Below are positions 1-5,496 of a stretch of DNA of 5,496 nucleotides, in pieces (the stretch's first letter is position 1; every line of letters begins with the position of its first letter). The translations under genes and the position numbers were made by a program. Location of the stretch: contig CAMWRB010000100.1 of the NCBI GenBank assembly GCA_947176545.1, positions 1 through 5,496 of the forward strand, given 5' to 3'. Below the pieces are notes generated by a model. The model did not search any database, was not told where the DNA came from, and was given only the letters and a program-made list of their open reading frames with translations. The DNA is from an uncultured Porphyromonadaceae bacterium. GTDB lineage: Bacteria > Bacteroidota > Bacteroidia > Bacteroidales > Muribaculaceae.

Positions 1-756
1 GGCATGGACCGCACTCACAATCCGGAGTTCACCTGCATGGAAATATATGTCCCCTACAAGGATTACAACTGGATGATGAACTTCACGGAGCGTATGCTTG
101 AGAAGATAGCTCTCGACGTGAACGGCACTACCAAGATTCAGATAGGTGAGAACGAGATAGACTTCAAGGCTCCCTATCCGCGCATCACCATGACGGAGGC
201 TATCCTCAACGAGACCGGTTTCGATATCACGGGCAAGAGCGAGGAGGAGCTGCGCGCATTCTGTAAGGAGCGCCACATCGATGTGGACGACTCATGGGGC
301 AAGGGCAAGCTGATAGATGAAATCTTCGGCGCGGAATGCGAGGGAAAGATGATACAGCCGACCTTTATCATAGACTATCCGATAGAGATGTCTCCGCTGA
401 CCAAGCGTCACCGCGACAATCCGGAGCTGACCGAGCGTTTCGAGCTGATGGTCAATGGCAAGGAGCTGGCCAACGCCTACTCGGAGCTGAATGACCCAAT
501 CGACCAGTATGAACGTTTTGTGGAGCAGATGAAGCTTGCCGACAAGGGTGACGACGAGGCTATGATAATCGACAAGGACTTCATCCGCGCTCTGGAATAC
601 GGTATGCCCCCGACATCGGGTATGGGTATAGGCATGGACCGTCTGGCAATGTTGCTGACCGGTCAGCAGACCATCCAGGAGGTACTCCTCTTCCCGCAGA
701 TGCGTCCGGAGGTAAAGGCCAAGACCACAGAAGAGGAACCGGCACAGGAGTCATAA
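1..756 (+). CDS. lysS: Lysyl-tRNA synthetase, class II, C-terminal part (5' end outside window)
   Basis: LysRS charges tRNA-Lys with lysine in the cytoplasm through a lysyl-adenylate. The reading frame is open from base 1, so the Met at 4 is internal and not the start. The window opens in class II motif 2: the residues GMDRTHNPEFTCME match the ATP-binding motif 2 loop of LysRS. Counting from the Met at 4, the lysine-pocket segment FELMVNGKELANAYSELNDP spans about 146-165. Motif 3 (GMGIGMDR, about 206-213) carries the invariant Arg that contacts ATP. The final HNPEFT...GMDRL...LLFPQMRPE order is typical of the family. The tail after RPE is short, acidic and low-complexity. Bacterial LysRS is usually about 500-580 aa, so roughly half is missing: the OB-fold anticodon-binding domain and motif 1. 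The stop is TAA at 754-756. gpsA follows after 28 nt, which suggests one transcript. Nothing in the visible part looks damaged. Confidence 0.97.
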   Translation, partial: GMDRTHNPEFTCMEIYVPYKDYNWMMNFTERMLEKIALDVNGTTKIQIGENEIDFKAPYPRITMTEAILNETGFDITGKSEEELRAFCKERHIDVDDSWGKGKLIDEIFGAECEGKMIQPTFIIDYPIEMSPLTKRHRDNPELTERFELMVNGKELANAYSELNDPIDQYERFVEQMKLADKGDDEAMIIDKDFIRALEYGMPPTSGMGIGMDRLAMLLTGQQTIQEVLLFPQMRPEVKAKTTEEEPAQES

Positions 757-784
757 CAGATTTAGAGTCGATAACAGAGAAGAT

Positions 785-1783
785 ATGAGCACGTTAGGCA
801 GAGTAGCCGTGATAGGTGGCGGCAGTTGGGCGACAGCGTTGGCCAAACTGCTGCTGACCAATTGCGACCGTATCGAATGGTATATGCACCGTCGAGACCG
901 TATAGATGACTTTATCAAGTATCGCCACAATCCGGTGTACCTGTCGGACGTGACGTTTGACACGGAACGTATCGACTTTGACGATAATATCAATCATGTA
1001 TGTGAGGCGGCCGACACACTGGTCGTGGCCGTGCCGTCACCATATTTCCGCTCGGAGGCCGACCGCATAACAGTCGACGTCTCGCGCAAGAACATAGTGT
1101 CGGCGGTCAAGGGTATCGTGCCTGAACACAACATGATAGTGACCGAATATTTTGCGTCACGCTTCGGTTGCGCCGACGAGAACCTGATGGTCATCGGAGG
1201 TCCTTGTCATGCGGAGGAGGTAGCGCTCGACCGCCTTAGCTATCTGACCATCGGATGTCACGATACGGACAAGAGCCGACAGTTTGCCAACCTGCTGGCG
1301 GGTCCGAAGATGAAGACCATCATATCTTCGGATGTGGCCGGCATTGAATACAGCGCGGTGCTCAAGAACGTATATGCCATCGCGGGAGGAATAGTGAGCG
1401 GCATGAAGGCAGGCGACAACTTCATGGCCATGCTGGTGTGTAACGCCATACGGGAAATACGCCGGTTTGTCGACGCTATCGCCCCGATGGAGCGTGACAT
1501 ATGCCGTTCGGCCTACCTCGGCGACCTGCTTGTGACGGCATACAGCAAGTTCTCACGCAATCACAATTTCGGCTCGATGATTGGCAAAGGTTACAGCGTC
1601 AAGGCGGCGATGATGGAGATGGCGATGGTGGCTGAGGGTTATTACGGCACCAAGTGCATCTACGAGATAAATGAGTCCGGGGTCGGCGTCGATATGCCGA
1701 TACTGGACTGCGTACACTCAATACTGTATGAGGGTGTCAGCCCCCGACGGGCGTTCGACCGCATCACCGACACGTTCAGCTGA
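785..1783 (+). CDS. gpsA: Glycerol-3-phosphate dehydrogenase [NAD(P)+]
   Basis: This cytosolic enzyme reduces dihydroxyacetone phosphate to sn-glycerol-3-phosphate, the backbone precursor of phospholipids. The protein is 332 aa, a normal family length. The N-terminal Rossmann motif is GGGSWATALA (residues 11-20), directly after a VAVI beta strand, which supports the ATG at 785. The cofactor region continues with VVAVPS (80-85) and VKGI (108-111, Lys109). GGPCHAEEV (138-146) is the family's linker motif. LKNVYAIAGGIVSG (193-206) contains the catalytic Lys194. YLGDLLVT (244-251) and SRN (257-259, Arg258) are the C-terminal substrate and nucleotide motifs. The Ala in GSWAT, where many proteobacterial homologues have Gly, and the NAIREI segment in place of RGLxEI are, as I recall, ordinary Bacteroidota variants. 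The gap to lysS is 28 nt with no visible promoter or terminator, so co-transcription is likely. The AGAGAAG just before the ATG is at best a weak ribosome-binding site. Confidence 0.96.
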   Translation: MSTLGRVAVIGGGSWATALAKLLLTNCDRIEWYMHRRDRIDDFIKYRHNPVYLSDVTFDTERIDFDDNINHVCEAADTLVVAVPSPYFRSEADRITVDVSRKNIVSAVKGIVPEHNMIVTEYFASRFGCADENLMVIGGPCHAEEVALDRLSYLTIGCHDTDKSRQFANLLAGPKMKTIISSDVAGIEYSAVLKNVYAIAGGIVSGMKAGDNFMAMLVCNAIREIRRFVDAIAPMERDICRSAYLGDLLVTAYSKFSRNHNFGSMIGKGYSVKAAMMEMAMVAEGYYGTKCIYEINESGVGVDMPILDCVHSILYEGVSPRRAFDRITDTFS

Positions 1784-1785
1784 AC
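1774..1785. repeat. 12-bp perfect palindrome over the gpsA stop codon
   Basis: GTTCAGCTGAAC reads the same on both strands and contains the gpsA TGA (1781-1783). With no unpaired loop it would not make a good RNA hairpin, so if it matters at all it would be as a protein-binding site on DNA. A chance match is quite possible. Confidence 0.4.
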
Positions 1786-1828
1786 AGCGTCCCCGCAGCG
1801 TCGCTCAAAGTGTTAAATAATCTCAAAG

Positions 1829-1850
1829 CGTGAGCAGATTGTGACTCACG
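1829..1850 (+). promoter_or_regulatory. Inverted repeat / hairpin upstream of pgi
   Basis: CGTGAG (1829-1834) and CTCACG (1845-1850) are perfect 6-bp complements around a 10-nt loop. No T-tract follows, so it is not a standard intrinsic terminator for gpsA. It could be an RNA processing or stabilising hairpin between the two cistrons, or an operator. Confidence 0.4.
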
Positions 1851-1872
1851 GGATGTTATATTGATGTACGAT

Positions 1873-1900
1873 TGCGGGAGGGTGAGCGATTATCCCCGCA
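1873..1900 (+). promoter_or_regulatory. Second inverted repeat / hairpin in the pgi leader
   Basis: TGCGGG (1873-1878) pairs with CCCGCA (1895-1900) across a 16-nt loop, with a possible extra T-G wobble outside. An identical CCCGCA lies at 1792-1797 and could pair with the same TGCGGG, so two exclusive pairings are possible. No T-tract follows. Confidence 0.38.
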
Positions 1901-1951
1901 GCATACGATAGAAATTAAGAGACTATAATAATTAATCTAAAGGTAAAAAAT

Positions 1952-3292
1952 ATGAAAACAATCGATTTGAACATTCAGGATGCTGTCTATTTTGCTGAAA
2001 AGGAGTACAAGAATCTTGATGCCCCCTCAACAGCGGCGCTGACCACTCTGGAGGAAGAGAGCGGCGCGGGCAATGATTTCTTGGGCTGGCAGAAACTCCC
2101 GTCAGAAATTTCAGCCGAACTTATAGGACGTATCAACAAGACCGCCGAACGTCTGCGTGAGAATTGCGACTACGTGGTATGTATCGGTATCGGCGGGTCA
2201 TATCTGGGTGCGAAGGCAGTCATCACTGCATTGTCGGATAATTTCGCAGACATGTATGCTCCGGCTCCCAAAGAGCCAAAGGTGCTCTATGCCGGTCAGA
2301 ACATAGGCGAAGAGTATATCGGTGAATTGCAGAAACTGCTCACCGGCAAGCGTTTCGGTATCATCGTCATCTCCAAGAGCGGTACGACTACCGAGCCGGC
2401 CATCGCATTCCGTATCCTCAAGGATATGCTGGTCAAGGCTGTAGGCGCGGATAAGGCCAAGGAACTCATCGTGGCTATTACGGACGCCAATAAGGGTGCG
2501 CTGCGCACTATGGCCGATAAAGAGGGTTTTGAGACATATGTCATCCCCGACAACGTGGGTGGACGTTTCTCAGTGCTCACACCGGTAGGTCTGCTGCCGA
2601 TAGCTGTTGCGGGCCACGACATAGAGAAGCTTGTGAACGGCGCACGCGACATGCAGCGCACCACTGAGCATCCCTCGCCTGAAAATCCGGCACAAATCTA
2701 TGCACGTATGCGTAACGCATTGTACAACAGCGGTAAAAAAATAGAAATTTTAGTCAATTATAATCCTAAACTGCACTACTTTGCCGAATGGTGGAAGCAA
2801 CTGTACGGCGAGTCAGAGGGTAAGGACGGCAAGGGTATTTTCCCGGCATCCGTAGACCTGACGACCGACCTGCACTCGATGGGTCAGTGGATACAGGACG
2901 GTGAACGCACCATCTTCGAGACAGTCATCTCCGTTCGTAAGCCGGCTATCTCGGTACGTGTGCCCGAAAATGCCGAAAACCTTGACGGTATCAATTATCT
3001 GGCCGGTAAAGGTGTGGATGAGGTGAACAAGATGGCAGAACTCGGCACTAAAATCGCCCATGTAGAGGGTGGCGTGCCTAATATCCGCATCGAAATCCCC
3101 GCTCTGGATGAATATTCACTGGGTCAGCTCATCTACTTCTTCGAGAAGGCTTGCGGCATCAGCGGCTATATGCTCGGTGTAAATCCGTTCAATCAGCCGG
3201 GCGTCGAGGCCTATAAGAAGAATATGTTCGCTCTGCTCAACAAGCCGGGCTATGAGGCTGAAAGCGCCGCTATTCAGGCCAAGATAAAGTAA
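1952..3292 (+). CDS. pgi: Glucose-6-phosphate isomerase
   Basis: This cytosolic glycolytic enzyme interconverts glucose-6-phosphate and fructose-6-phosphate through an enediol intermediate. At 446 aa it belongs to the short bacterial form (Bacillus-like) and not the roughly 550-aa enterobacterial form. Two SIS sugar-phosphate domains are visible. GIGGSYLGA (79-87) and SKSGTTTE (141-148) are the phosphate-binding loops. PGI signature 1 is [14 protein letters not shown] (200-213), with Arg205. [10 protein letters not shown] (286-295) holds the catalytic base Glu287, and LHSMGQ (307-312) holds the ring-opening His308. Signature 2, ending [10 protein letters not shown] (413-422), holds Lys422. 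All key residues are present. The ATG at 1952 puts [11 protein letters not shown] at the N-terminus and follows AAAGGTAAAAAAT; no other upstream start fits better. A strong terminator follows 27 nt after the stop. Codons 262-274 form a short AT-rich stretch with a run of seven A, unlike the rest of the gene. Confidence 0.98.
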   Translation: MKTIDLNIQDAVYFAEKEYKNLDAPSTAALTTLEEESGAGNDFLGWQKLPSEISAELIGRINKTAERLRENCDYVVCIGIGGSYLGAKAVITALSDNFADMYAPAPKEPKVLYAGQNIGEEYIGELQKLLTGKRFGIIVISKSGTTTEPAIAFRILKDMLVKAVGADKAKELIVAITDANKGALRTMADKEGFETYVIPDNVGGRFSVLTPVGLLPIAVAGHDIEKLVNGARDMQRTTEHPSPENPAQIYARMRNALYNSGKKIEILVNYNPKLHYFAEWWKQLYGESEGKDGKGIFPASVDLTTDLHSMGQWIQDGERTIFETVISVRKPAISVRVPENAENLDGINYLAGKGVDEVNKMAELGTKIAHVEGGVPNIRIEIPALDEYSLGQLIYFFEKACGISGYMLGVNPFNQPGVEAYKKNMFALLNKPGYEAESAAIQAKIK

Positions 3293-3319
3293 GAATCTCC
3301 TTTACACAGATATAAAAAG

Positions 3320-3361
3320 ACTCCCCGTCCTGATTTATATATCGGGACGGGGAGTGTTTTT
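3320..3361. terminator. Strong bidirectional intrinsic terminator (pgi / lipoprotein gene)
   Basis: The left arm 3320-3334 pairs with the right arm 3341-3355 over 15 consecutive pairs (one T-G wobble at 3331/3344) around the 6-nt loop TTATAT. The core is ACTCCCCGTCC / GGACGGGGAGT. On the + strand TTTTT follows at 3357-3361. On the - strand the complement of 3314-3318 gives a matching T5 run. It therefore ends pgi and can also end the convergent lipoprotein transcript, whose stop is at 3511-3513. Confidence 0.93.
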
Positions 3362-3365
3362 CTTC

Positions 3366-3377
3366 GGGCTGAAGCCC
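3366..3377. repeat. Small GC-rich hairpin after the terminator
   Basis: GGGC (3366-3369) and GCCC (3374-3377) flank the tetraloop TGAA. A CTTC/GAAG pairing (3362-3365 with 3371-3374) is an alternative fold. It lies just beyond the T-tract of the pgi terminator. Its role is unknown and it may be accidental. Confidence 0.35.
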
Positions 3378-3397
3378 TCACACGATTGCAAAGGGTT

Positions 3398-3446
3398 TTC
3401 CCTTTTTAGGAGTAAGGACTGCCTTCCCTTTTTAGGAGTAGGGACT
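3398..3446. repeat. Two tandem 23-nt repeats, period 26
   Basis: Positions 3398-3420 and 3424-3446 are 23 nt long and differ at one base (A3414 versus G3440). Both contain CCCTTTTTAGGAGTA. The start-to-start distance is 26 nt, with 3 nt between copies. In the second copy TCCCT and AGGGA at the ends can pair; in the first this pairing has one mismatch. This is noncoding DNA between convergent genes, within the probable 3' untranslated region of the minus-strand gene. It does not look like a CRISPR array, since there are only two copies and almost no spacer. Confidence 0.75.
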
Positions 3447-3450
3447 TGCT

Positions 3451-3465
3451 TTCCCGCTGAGGGAA
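3451..3465. repeat. Short inverted repeat in the spacer
   Basis: TTCCC (3451-3455) and GGGAA (3461-3465) flank a 5-nt loop. The TTCCC arm also occurs at the start of both neighbouring 23-nt repeats, so several alternative pairings exist in an RNA from this region. Function unknown. Confidence 0.45.
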
Positions 3466-3481
3466 TGGAGAGGAGAGAGCA

Positions 3482-3514
3482 TCGCTTATCTTAGGAGAGT
3501 CTCGCTTTTCTTAG
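3482..3514. repeat. Direct repeat pair overlapping the lipoprotein stop codon
   Basis: TCGCTTATCTTAG (3482-3494) and TCGCTTTTCTTAG (3502-3514) match at 12 of 13 positions, 20 nt apart. The second copy covers the minus-strand stop codon (TTA at 3511-3513 on +). The TTAGGAG core of the first copy (3491-3497) also occurs at 3406-3412 and 3432-3438 inside the 23-nt repeats, so the two sets may be related. Confidence 0.6.
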
Positions 3515-5208
3515 AGGTAAGAGAGGTTGTAGTTGGCAAACTCGAGGTCGTTCTGAGCCTTGCGGAGGAGCTTGCGGTCCTGCTTGATGGCCTGACGGAG
3601 GTTGGACATCACCATATTCTCATTGTTGGTGCGCGCACCGAGGATGGCGGTCAGATAGTAAGTAGTGGCATCGGGATTGGGGATGGCACTCAGTATGGAC
3701 TTCGCAGCCGAATAATCCTTGGCAAGAATGCGGGCGAGAGCGGCATTGTTGGTCTTGACGTCTCCAAAAGCACCGTTGGCCTTGGTGATGTCGCCCTGTG
3801 TCAGATAGTAAACACCGAGGGCGTCTGCATTTTCAGGGACACCGGCGGCGGCACCGAGTTGTTCGTTGGCTTTGTTGTAATTCTTATTGACGAGCGAGAT
3901 AAGACCCTGATTCATTTCGACCTCCTTAGCGGCGGGATTCATGCGGGCTGCCTTGTCGAAGTTGGCGGAGGCGGCGGCATAATCGCCGGCAACGTATTGT
4001 GTCAGACCGAGGTTGTTGATGGTGCGGTAGTCGTTGGGATAAATCTGCGCAGCCTTGTCGTATATCGCCATCTTGCGTGTATTGTCGTCTGTAAGCGTGG
4101 CGACATACAGTATTTCATCGACAGTGAGTTTCTCAGGGTCGGTGTTGTAGAGCTCAATCAGTTCCTGGTCGCTCTTGCCGATGACATTGATGGTAGCCAT
4201 GACGCGTGAATAGCGCAACTGGGGGAGAATCTGGTCAGCAAGTTCGTTGAATACAGATGAGAGATTACGGATTTCCTGCTCACGCTGTTCGGGGTCCTTA
4301 TACATGGACAGAACGCTCAATATAAGCTCCTTGTCCTGGATGTTGCTCTTCTCGACAAGGCGTTGGAAACCCTCCCAGTCCTCGGGGGTGAATGATGAGG
4401 TAAGCTCACCGAATTCTGTGATTTTATCCTTCTTGAGCTGAGTCTCGACGACGCTCTGTGTATTCTTCTCGCGCTTTTCAGCCAACTGAGTGTTGAATGC
4501 CATCGTACCTTCCGGCGAAGCGTATGAGTTGATGGTCAGCTCGGCAATCTCCTGATTGGGAGCGGCGTTGGCCTCGACGAGGCGCTTGTTGAGGTCTATA
4601 TAGTCAGCCTTGGAAGTCTCTGAAGCACGTACATTGGCCTGATTAATCAGAAAATGGATATCAGCGCTGTACTGCTCGGAAATGACTTTCTGGAAATTAT
4701 CGCGCGCCGTAGCGGGTGTGACAGATGCGGCCGAAGCGAGAGTGGAAGTTGCAATGACACCATATCCGACCTTGACACGCGGCAGAGTGTATTTCTTGCC
4801 GTTCTGGTCTACCTCAAAGTCGAGATAGAGGTCAGAGTGGTCCATGCCGGGCTGGTACTCGACATTGAAAGGTATTGTAACATGTCCGCCATTGGCAAAT
4901 GAGACGGTCTGGCCGTTGTCACGCACATTCTCGCCCTGTATGATGACCGGGGATGCGAACACTTCGGTGGAATTGCCCGCCTCTGTCTGCCACTGCAGAA
5001 CGGGAGTGGTAGTGACCTTGGCATTCTTTAGCATAAACTTGGCGGGGAGATTACCGTTGATGGTAGCCGGCACATTCTGTCCTACAGTCTCCAGCGGCGT
5101 AGGATTGGTATTGAAGAAATCGTTTTGGAAACCCTTGAGTTTCTTGGCGCATCCTCCGGAGAGGACAACTCCGACGGCAATGGCCGGGAGGATAATGTAG
5201 TGTTTCAT
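3511..5208 (-). CDS. Putative lipoprotein with OmpA-like region and C-terminal TPR repeats
   Basis: The product is 565 aa from the ATG at 5208. A start at 5277 is possible but would add 23 residues in front of a typical lipoprotein signal: MKHY, a hydrophobic stretch at about 5-16, then the lipobox LSGG-Cys20. After Cys20 comes AKKLKG, with none of the acidic residues of the Bacteroidota surface-export signal, so a periplasm-facing lipoprotein is inferred. Residues about 65-155 look beta-rich. Residues about 180-345 contain the OmpA-like pattern: IHFLINQANVRASE (184-197), then LTINSYASPEG (224-234), then LAEKREK (242-248). The Asp that binds peptidoglycan in classical OmpA appears replaced by Ser (YASPEG in place of TDxxG), while the later Arg is kept, so wall binding is uncertain. 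Residues about 365-560 are TPR-like, clearest at 394-427 (NNLGLTQYVAGDYAAASANFDKA). The specific role is unknown. The gene stands alone, convergent with pgi. No clear ribosome-binding site is visible; the leader is AT-rich. Confidence 0.88.
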   Translation of the reverse strand: MKHYIILPAIAVGVVLSGGCAKKLKGFQNDFFNTNPTPLETVGQNVPATINGNLPAKFMLKNAKVTTTPVLQWQTEAGNSTEVFASPVIIQGENVRDNGQTVSFANGGHVTIPFNVEYQPGMDHSDLYLDFEVDQNGKKYTLPRVKVGYGVIATSTLASAASVTPATARDNFQKVISEQYSADIHFLINQANVRASETSKADYIDLNKRLVEANAAPNQEIAELTINSYASPEGTMAFNTQLAEKREKNTQSVVETQLKKDKITEFGELTSSFTPEDWEGFQRLVEKSNIQDKELILSVLSMYKDPEQREQEIRNLSSVFNELADQILPQLRYSRVMATINVIGKSDQELIELYNTDPEKLTVDEILYVATLTDDNTRKMAIYDKAAQIYPNDYRTINNLGLTQYVAGDYAAASANFDKAARMNPAAKEVEMNQGLISLVNKNYNKANEQLGAAAGVPENADALGVYYLTQGDITKANGAFGDVKTNNAALARILAKDYSAAKSILSAIPNPDATTYYLTAILGARTNNENMVMSNLRQAIKQDRKLLRKAQNDLEFANYNLSYL

Positions 5209-5241
5209 ACAATATAAAAATGTAATAATAATATCCGGTTG

Positions 5242-5249
5242 TAAAGATA
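5242..5249 (-). promoter_or_regulatory. Candidate -7 box for the lipoprotein gene
   Basis: On the minus strand this reads TATCTTTA, one mismatch from the Bacteroidota -7 consensus TAnnTTTG. It would give a leader of roughly 25-30 nt before the ATG at 5208. No TTTG -33 box lies 19-21 nt upstream; only a T-run (5264-5269) is near, at about 15 nt. If real, it rules out translation from 5277. Confidence 0.4.
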
Positions 5250-5318
5250 AGCAAACTCCCCGTAAAAAAGGGTGCATATCGTTAAAAAAATATGATTAAT
5301 TATGTCCGGAAACACGCG

Positions 5319-5374
5319 AAAAGCGATTAAAAGAGTGTCAAAATAAAAAAATAAGCAAAAAATGATGAAAAAAA
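5319..5374. promoter_or_regulatory. Series of A-tracts upstream of the tRNA-Lys promoter
   Basis: A-runs lie at 5319-5322, 5329-5332, 5340-5343, 5345-5351, 5357-5362 and 5368-5374. Apart from the 5345-5351 run, which sits close behind its neighbour, centres are about 10-12 nt apart. This suggests intrinsic DNA bending or an UP-like element that boosts the stable-RNA promoter immediately downstream. The role is inferred from position and phasing only. Confidence 0.45.
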
Positions 5375-5406
5375 TTTGGTAGGAGCTGAAAAAAGTATTA
5401 CCTTTG
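5375..5406 (+). promoter_or_regulatory. Bacteroidota-type sigma-ABfr promoter for tRNA-Lys
   Basis: The -33 TTTG is at 5375-5378 and the -7 TACCTTTG at 5399-5406, separated by 20 nt. This is a full match to the Bacteroidota consensus TTTG-N19-21-TAnnTTTG. Transcription should start near 5411-5414, about 30 nt before the mature tRNA 5' end at 5443. The TTTGC of the -7 box is repeated inverted as GCAAA at 5412-5416. Confidence 0.88.
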
Positions 5407-5442
5407 CAATCGCAAACGGGAGATATAACAACTCTCAGACCT

Positions 5443-5496
5443 GACTCCGTAGCTCAGTTGGTAGAGCAAATGACTCTTAATCATTGGGTCGTGAGT
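5443..5496 (+). tRNA. tRNA-Lys (anticodon CTT), 3' part outside window
   Basis: The acceptor 5' strand is GACTCCG (5443-5449). The D arm is GCTC/GAGC (5452-5455, 5464-5467) with loop AGTTGGTA. The anticodon stem is AATGA/TCATT (5469-5473, 5481-5485) with loop CTCTTAA (5474-5480). Anticodon CTT at 5476-5478 reads the lysine codon AAG. The variable loop GGGTC and the T-arm start GTGAG (5491-5495) follow. The window ends one base into the T loop, so about 20 bases are missing. The gene has its own promoter and is divergent from the lipoprotein gene. Other tRNAs could follow outside the window. Confidence 0.96.

Larger units (their letters stand above)
1784..1951 (+). promoter_or_regulatory. gpsA-pgi intergenic region / pgi leader
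   Basis: This 168-nt gap has no convincing ORF. It holds two inverted repeats (listed separately) and two direct repeats: TCCCCGCAGC at 1790-1799 and 1893-1902, and GTGAGC at 1830-1835 and 1882-1887. The last 40 nt before pgi are AT-rich, with AGG at 1941-1943 as a weak ribosome-binding site, as is usual in Bacteroidota. No full TAnnTTTG -7 box is present. The nearest match, TACGATTG at 1867-1874, has one mismatch and lacks a -33 TTTG at the right distance. pgi may therefore be transcribed from upstream or from an unrecognised promoter here. Confidence 0.45.

Noticed and set aside
1829..1850. Intrinsic terminator for gpsA
   Set aside because: The stem is only 6 bp with a 10-nt loop and no T-tract follows.
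1867..1874. TACGATTG as a pgi promoter -7 box
   Set aside because: It has one mismatch to TAnnTTTG, no TTTG 19-21 nt upstream, and overlaps the 5' arm of the leader hairpin.
2296..2664. Minus-strand open frame of 122 codons inside pgi
   Set aside because: It lies antisense to a gene with all catalytic motifs, and its Ser/Pro-rich, low-pattern translation is typical of a shadow frame.
3398..3446. CRISPR array
   Set aside because: There are only two copies, separated by 3 nt, with no unique spacers and no cas genes.
3859..4209. Plus-strand open frame of 116 codons opposite the lipoprotein gene
   Set aside because: It lies antisense to the TPR-coding part, with no recognisable domain, promoter or start context.
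4844..5200. Plus-strand open frame of 118 codons opposite the 5' part of the lipoprotein gene
   Set aside because: It is fully antisense to a better supported reading frame with a signal peptide, and its translation shows no family pattern.
5209..5277. N-terminal extension of the lipoprotein to an ATG at 5277
   Set aside because: It would bury a complete lipoprotein signal peptide 23 residues inside the protein, and the candidate -7 box (5242-5249) lies within the extension.
5443..5496. Integration site (att) of a mobile element at tRNA-Lys
   Set aside because: The tRNA 3' end, where such sites lie, is outside the window, and no integrase or direct repeat is visible.

Overview
The window looks like a chromosomal, core-genome segment from the order Bacteroidales (Bacteroidota), possibly a gut Muribaculaceae or Bacteroides relative. 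The evidence is a set of Bacteroidota traits. A promoter of the -33 TTTG / -7 TAnnTTTG type precedes the tRNA. Gene starts are AT-rich and carry little Shine-Dalgarno sequence. The glucose-6-phosphate isomerase is the short (about 446 aa) form. The lipoprotein joins an OmpA-like 'YASPEG' domain to TPRs. The genus is not resolvable by eye.

Layout, left to right. (1) 1-756 (+): the C-terminal part of lysyl-tRNA synthetase (lysS), cut by the window edge at class II motif 2. (2) 785-1783 (+): glycerol-3-phosphate dehydrogenase (gpsA), 28 nt downstream and probably co-transcribed. (3) 1784-1951: a 168-nt gap with two hairpins and repeated, mutually complementary pieces. (4) 1952-3292 (+): glucose-6-phosphate isomerase (pgi). 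(5) 3320-3361: a strong terminator that can work in both directions and closes pgi. (6) 3363-3514: a repeat-rich spacer whose last copy overlaps the stop codon of the next gene. (7) 3511-5208 (-): a lipoprotein with an N-terminal beta-rich region, an OmpA-like region and C-terminal TPRs, convergent with pgi. (8) 5209-5442: a divergent AT-rich promoter region. It has a candidate -7 box for the lipoprotein and a clear promoter with A-tracts for the tRNA. (9) 5443-5496 (+): the 5' part of tRNA-Lys(CTT), cut by the window end.

Functionally, lysS charges tRNA-Lys, gpsA makes sn-glycerol-3-phosphate for phospholipids, and pgi interconverts glucose-6-P and fructose-6-P. The lipoprotein is probably an envelope protein of unknown role. 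I see no mobile element, CRISPR array, defence system or other clearly new system. The least explained DNA is the pgi leader and the repeat cluster between the convergent genes.
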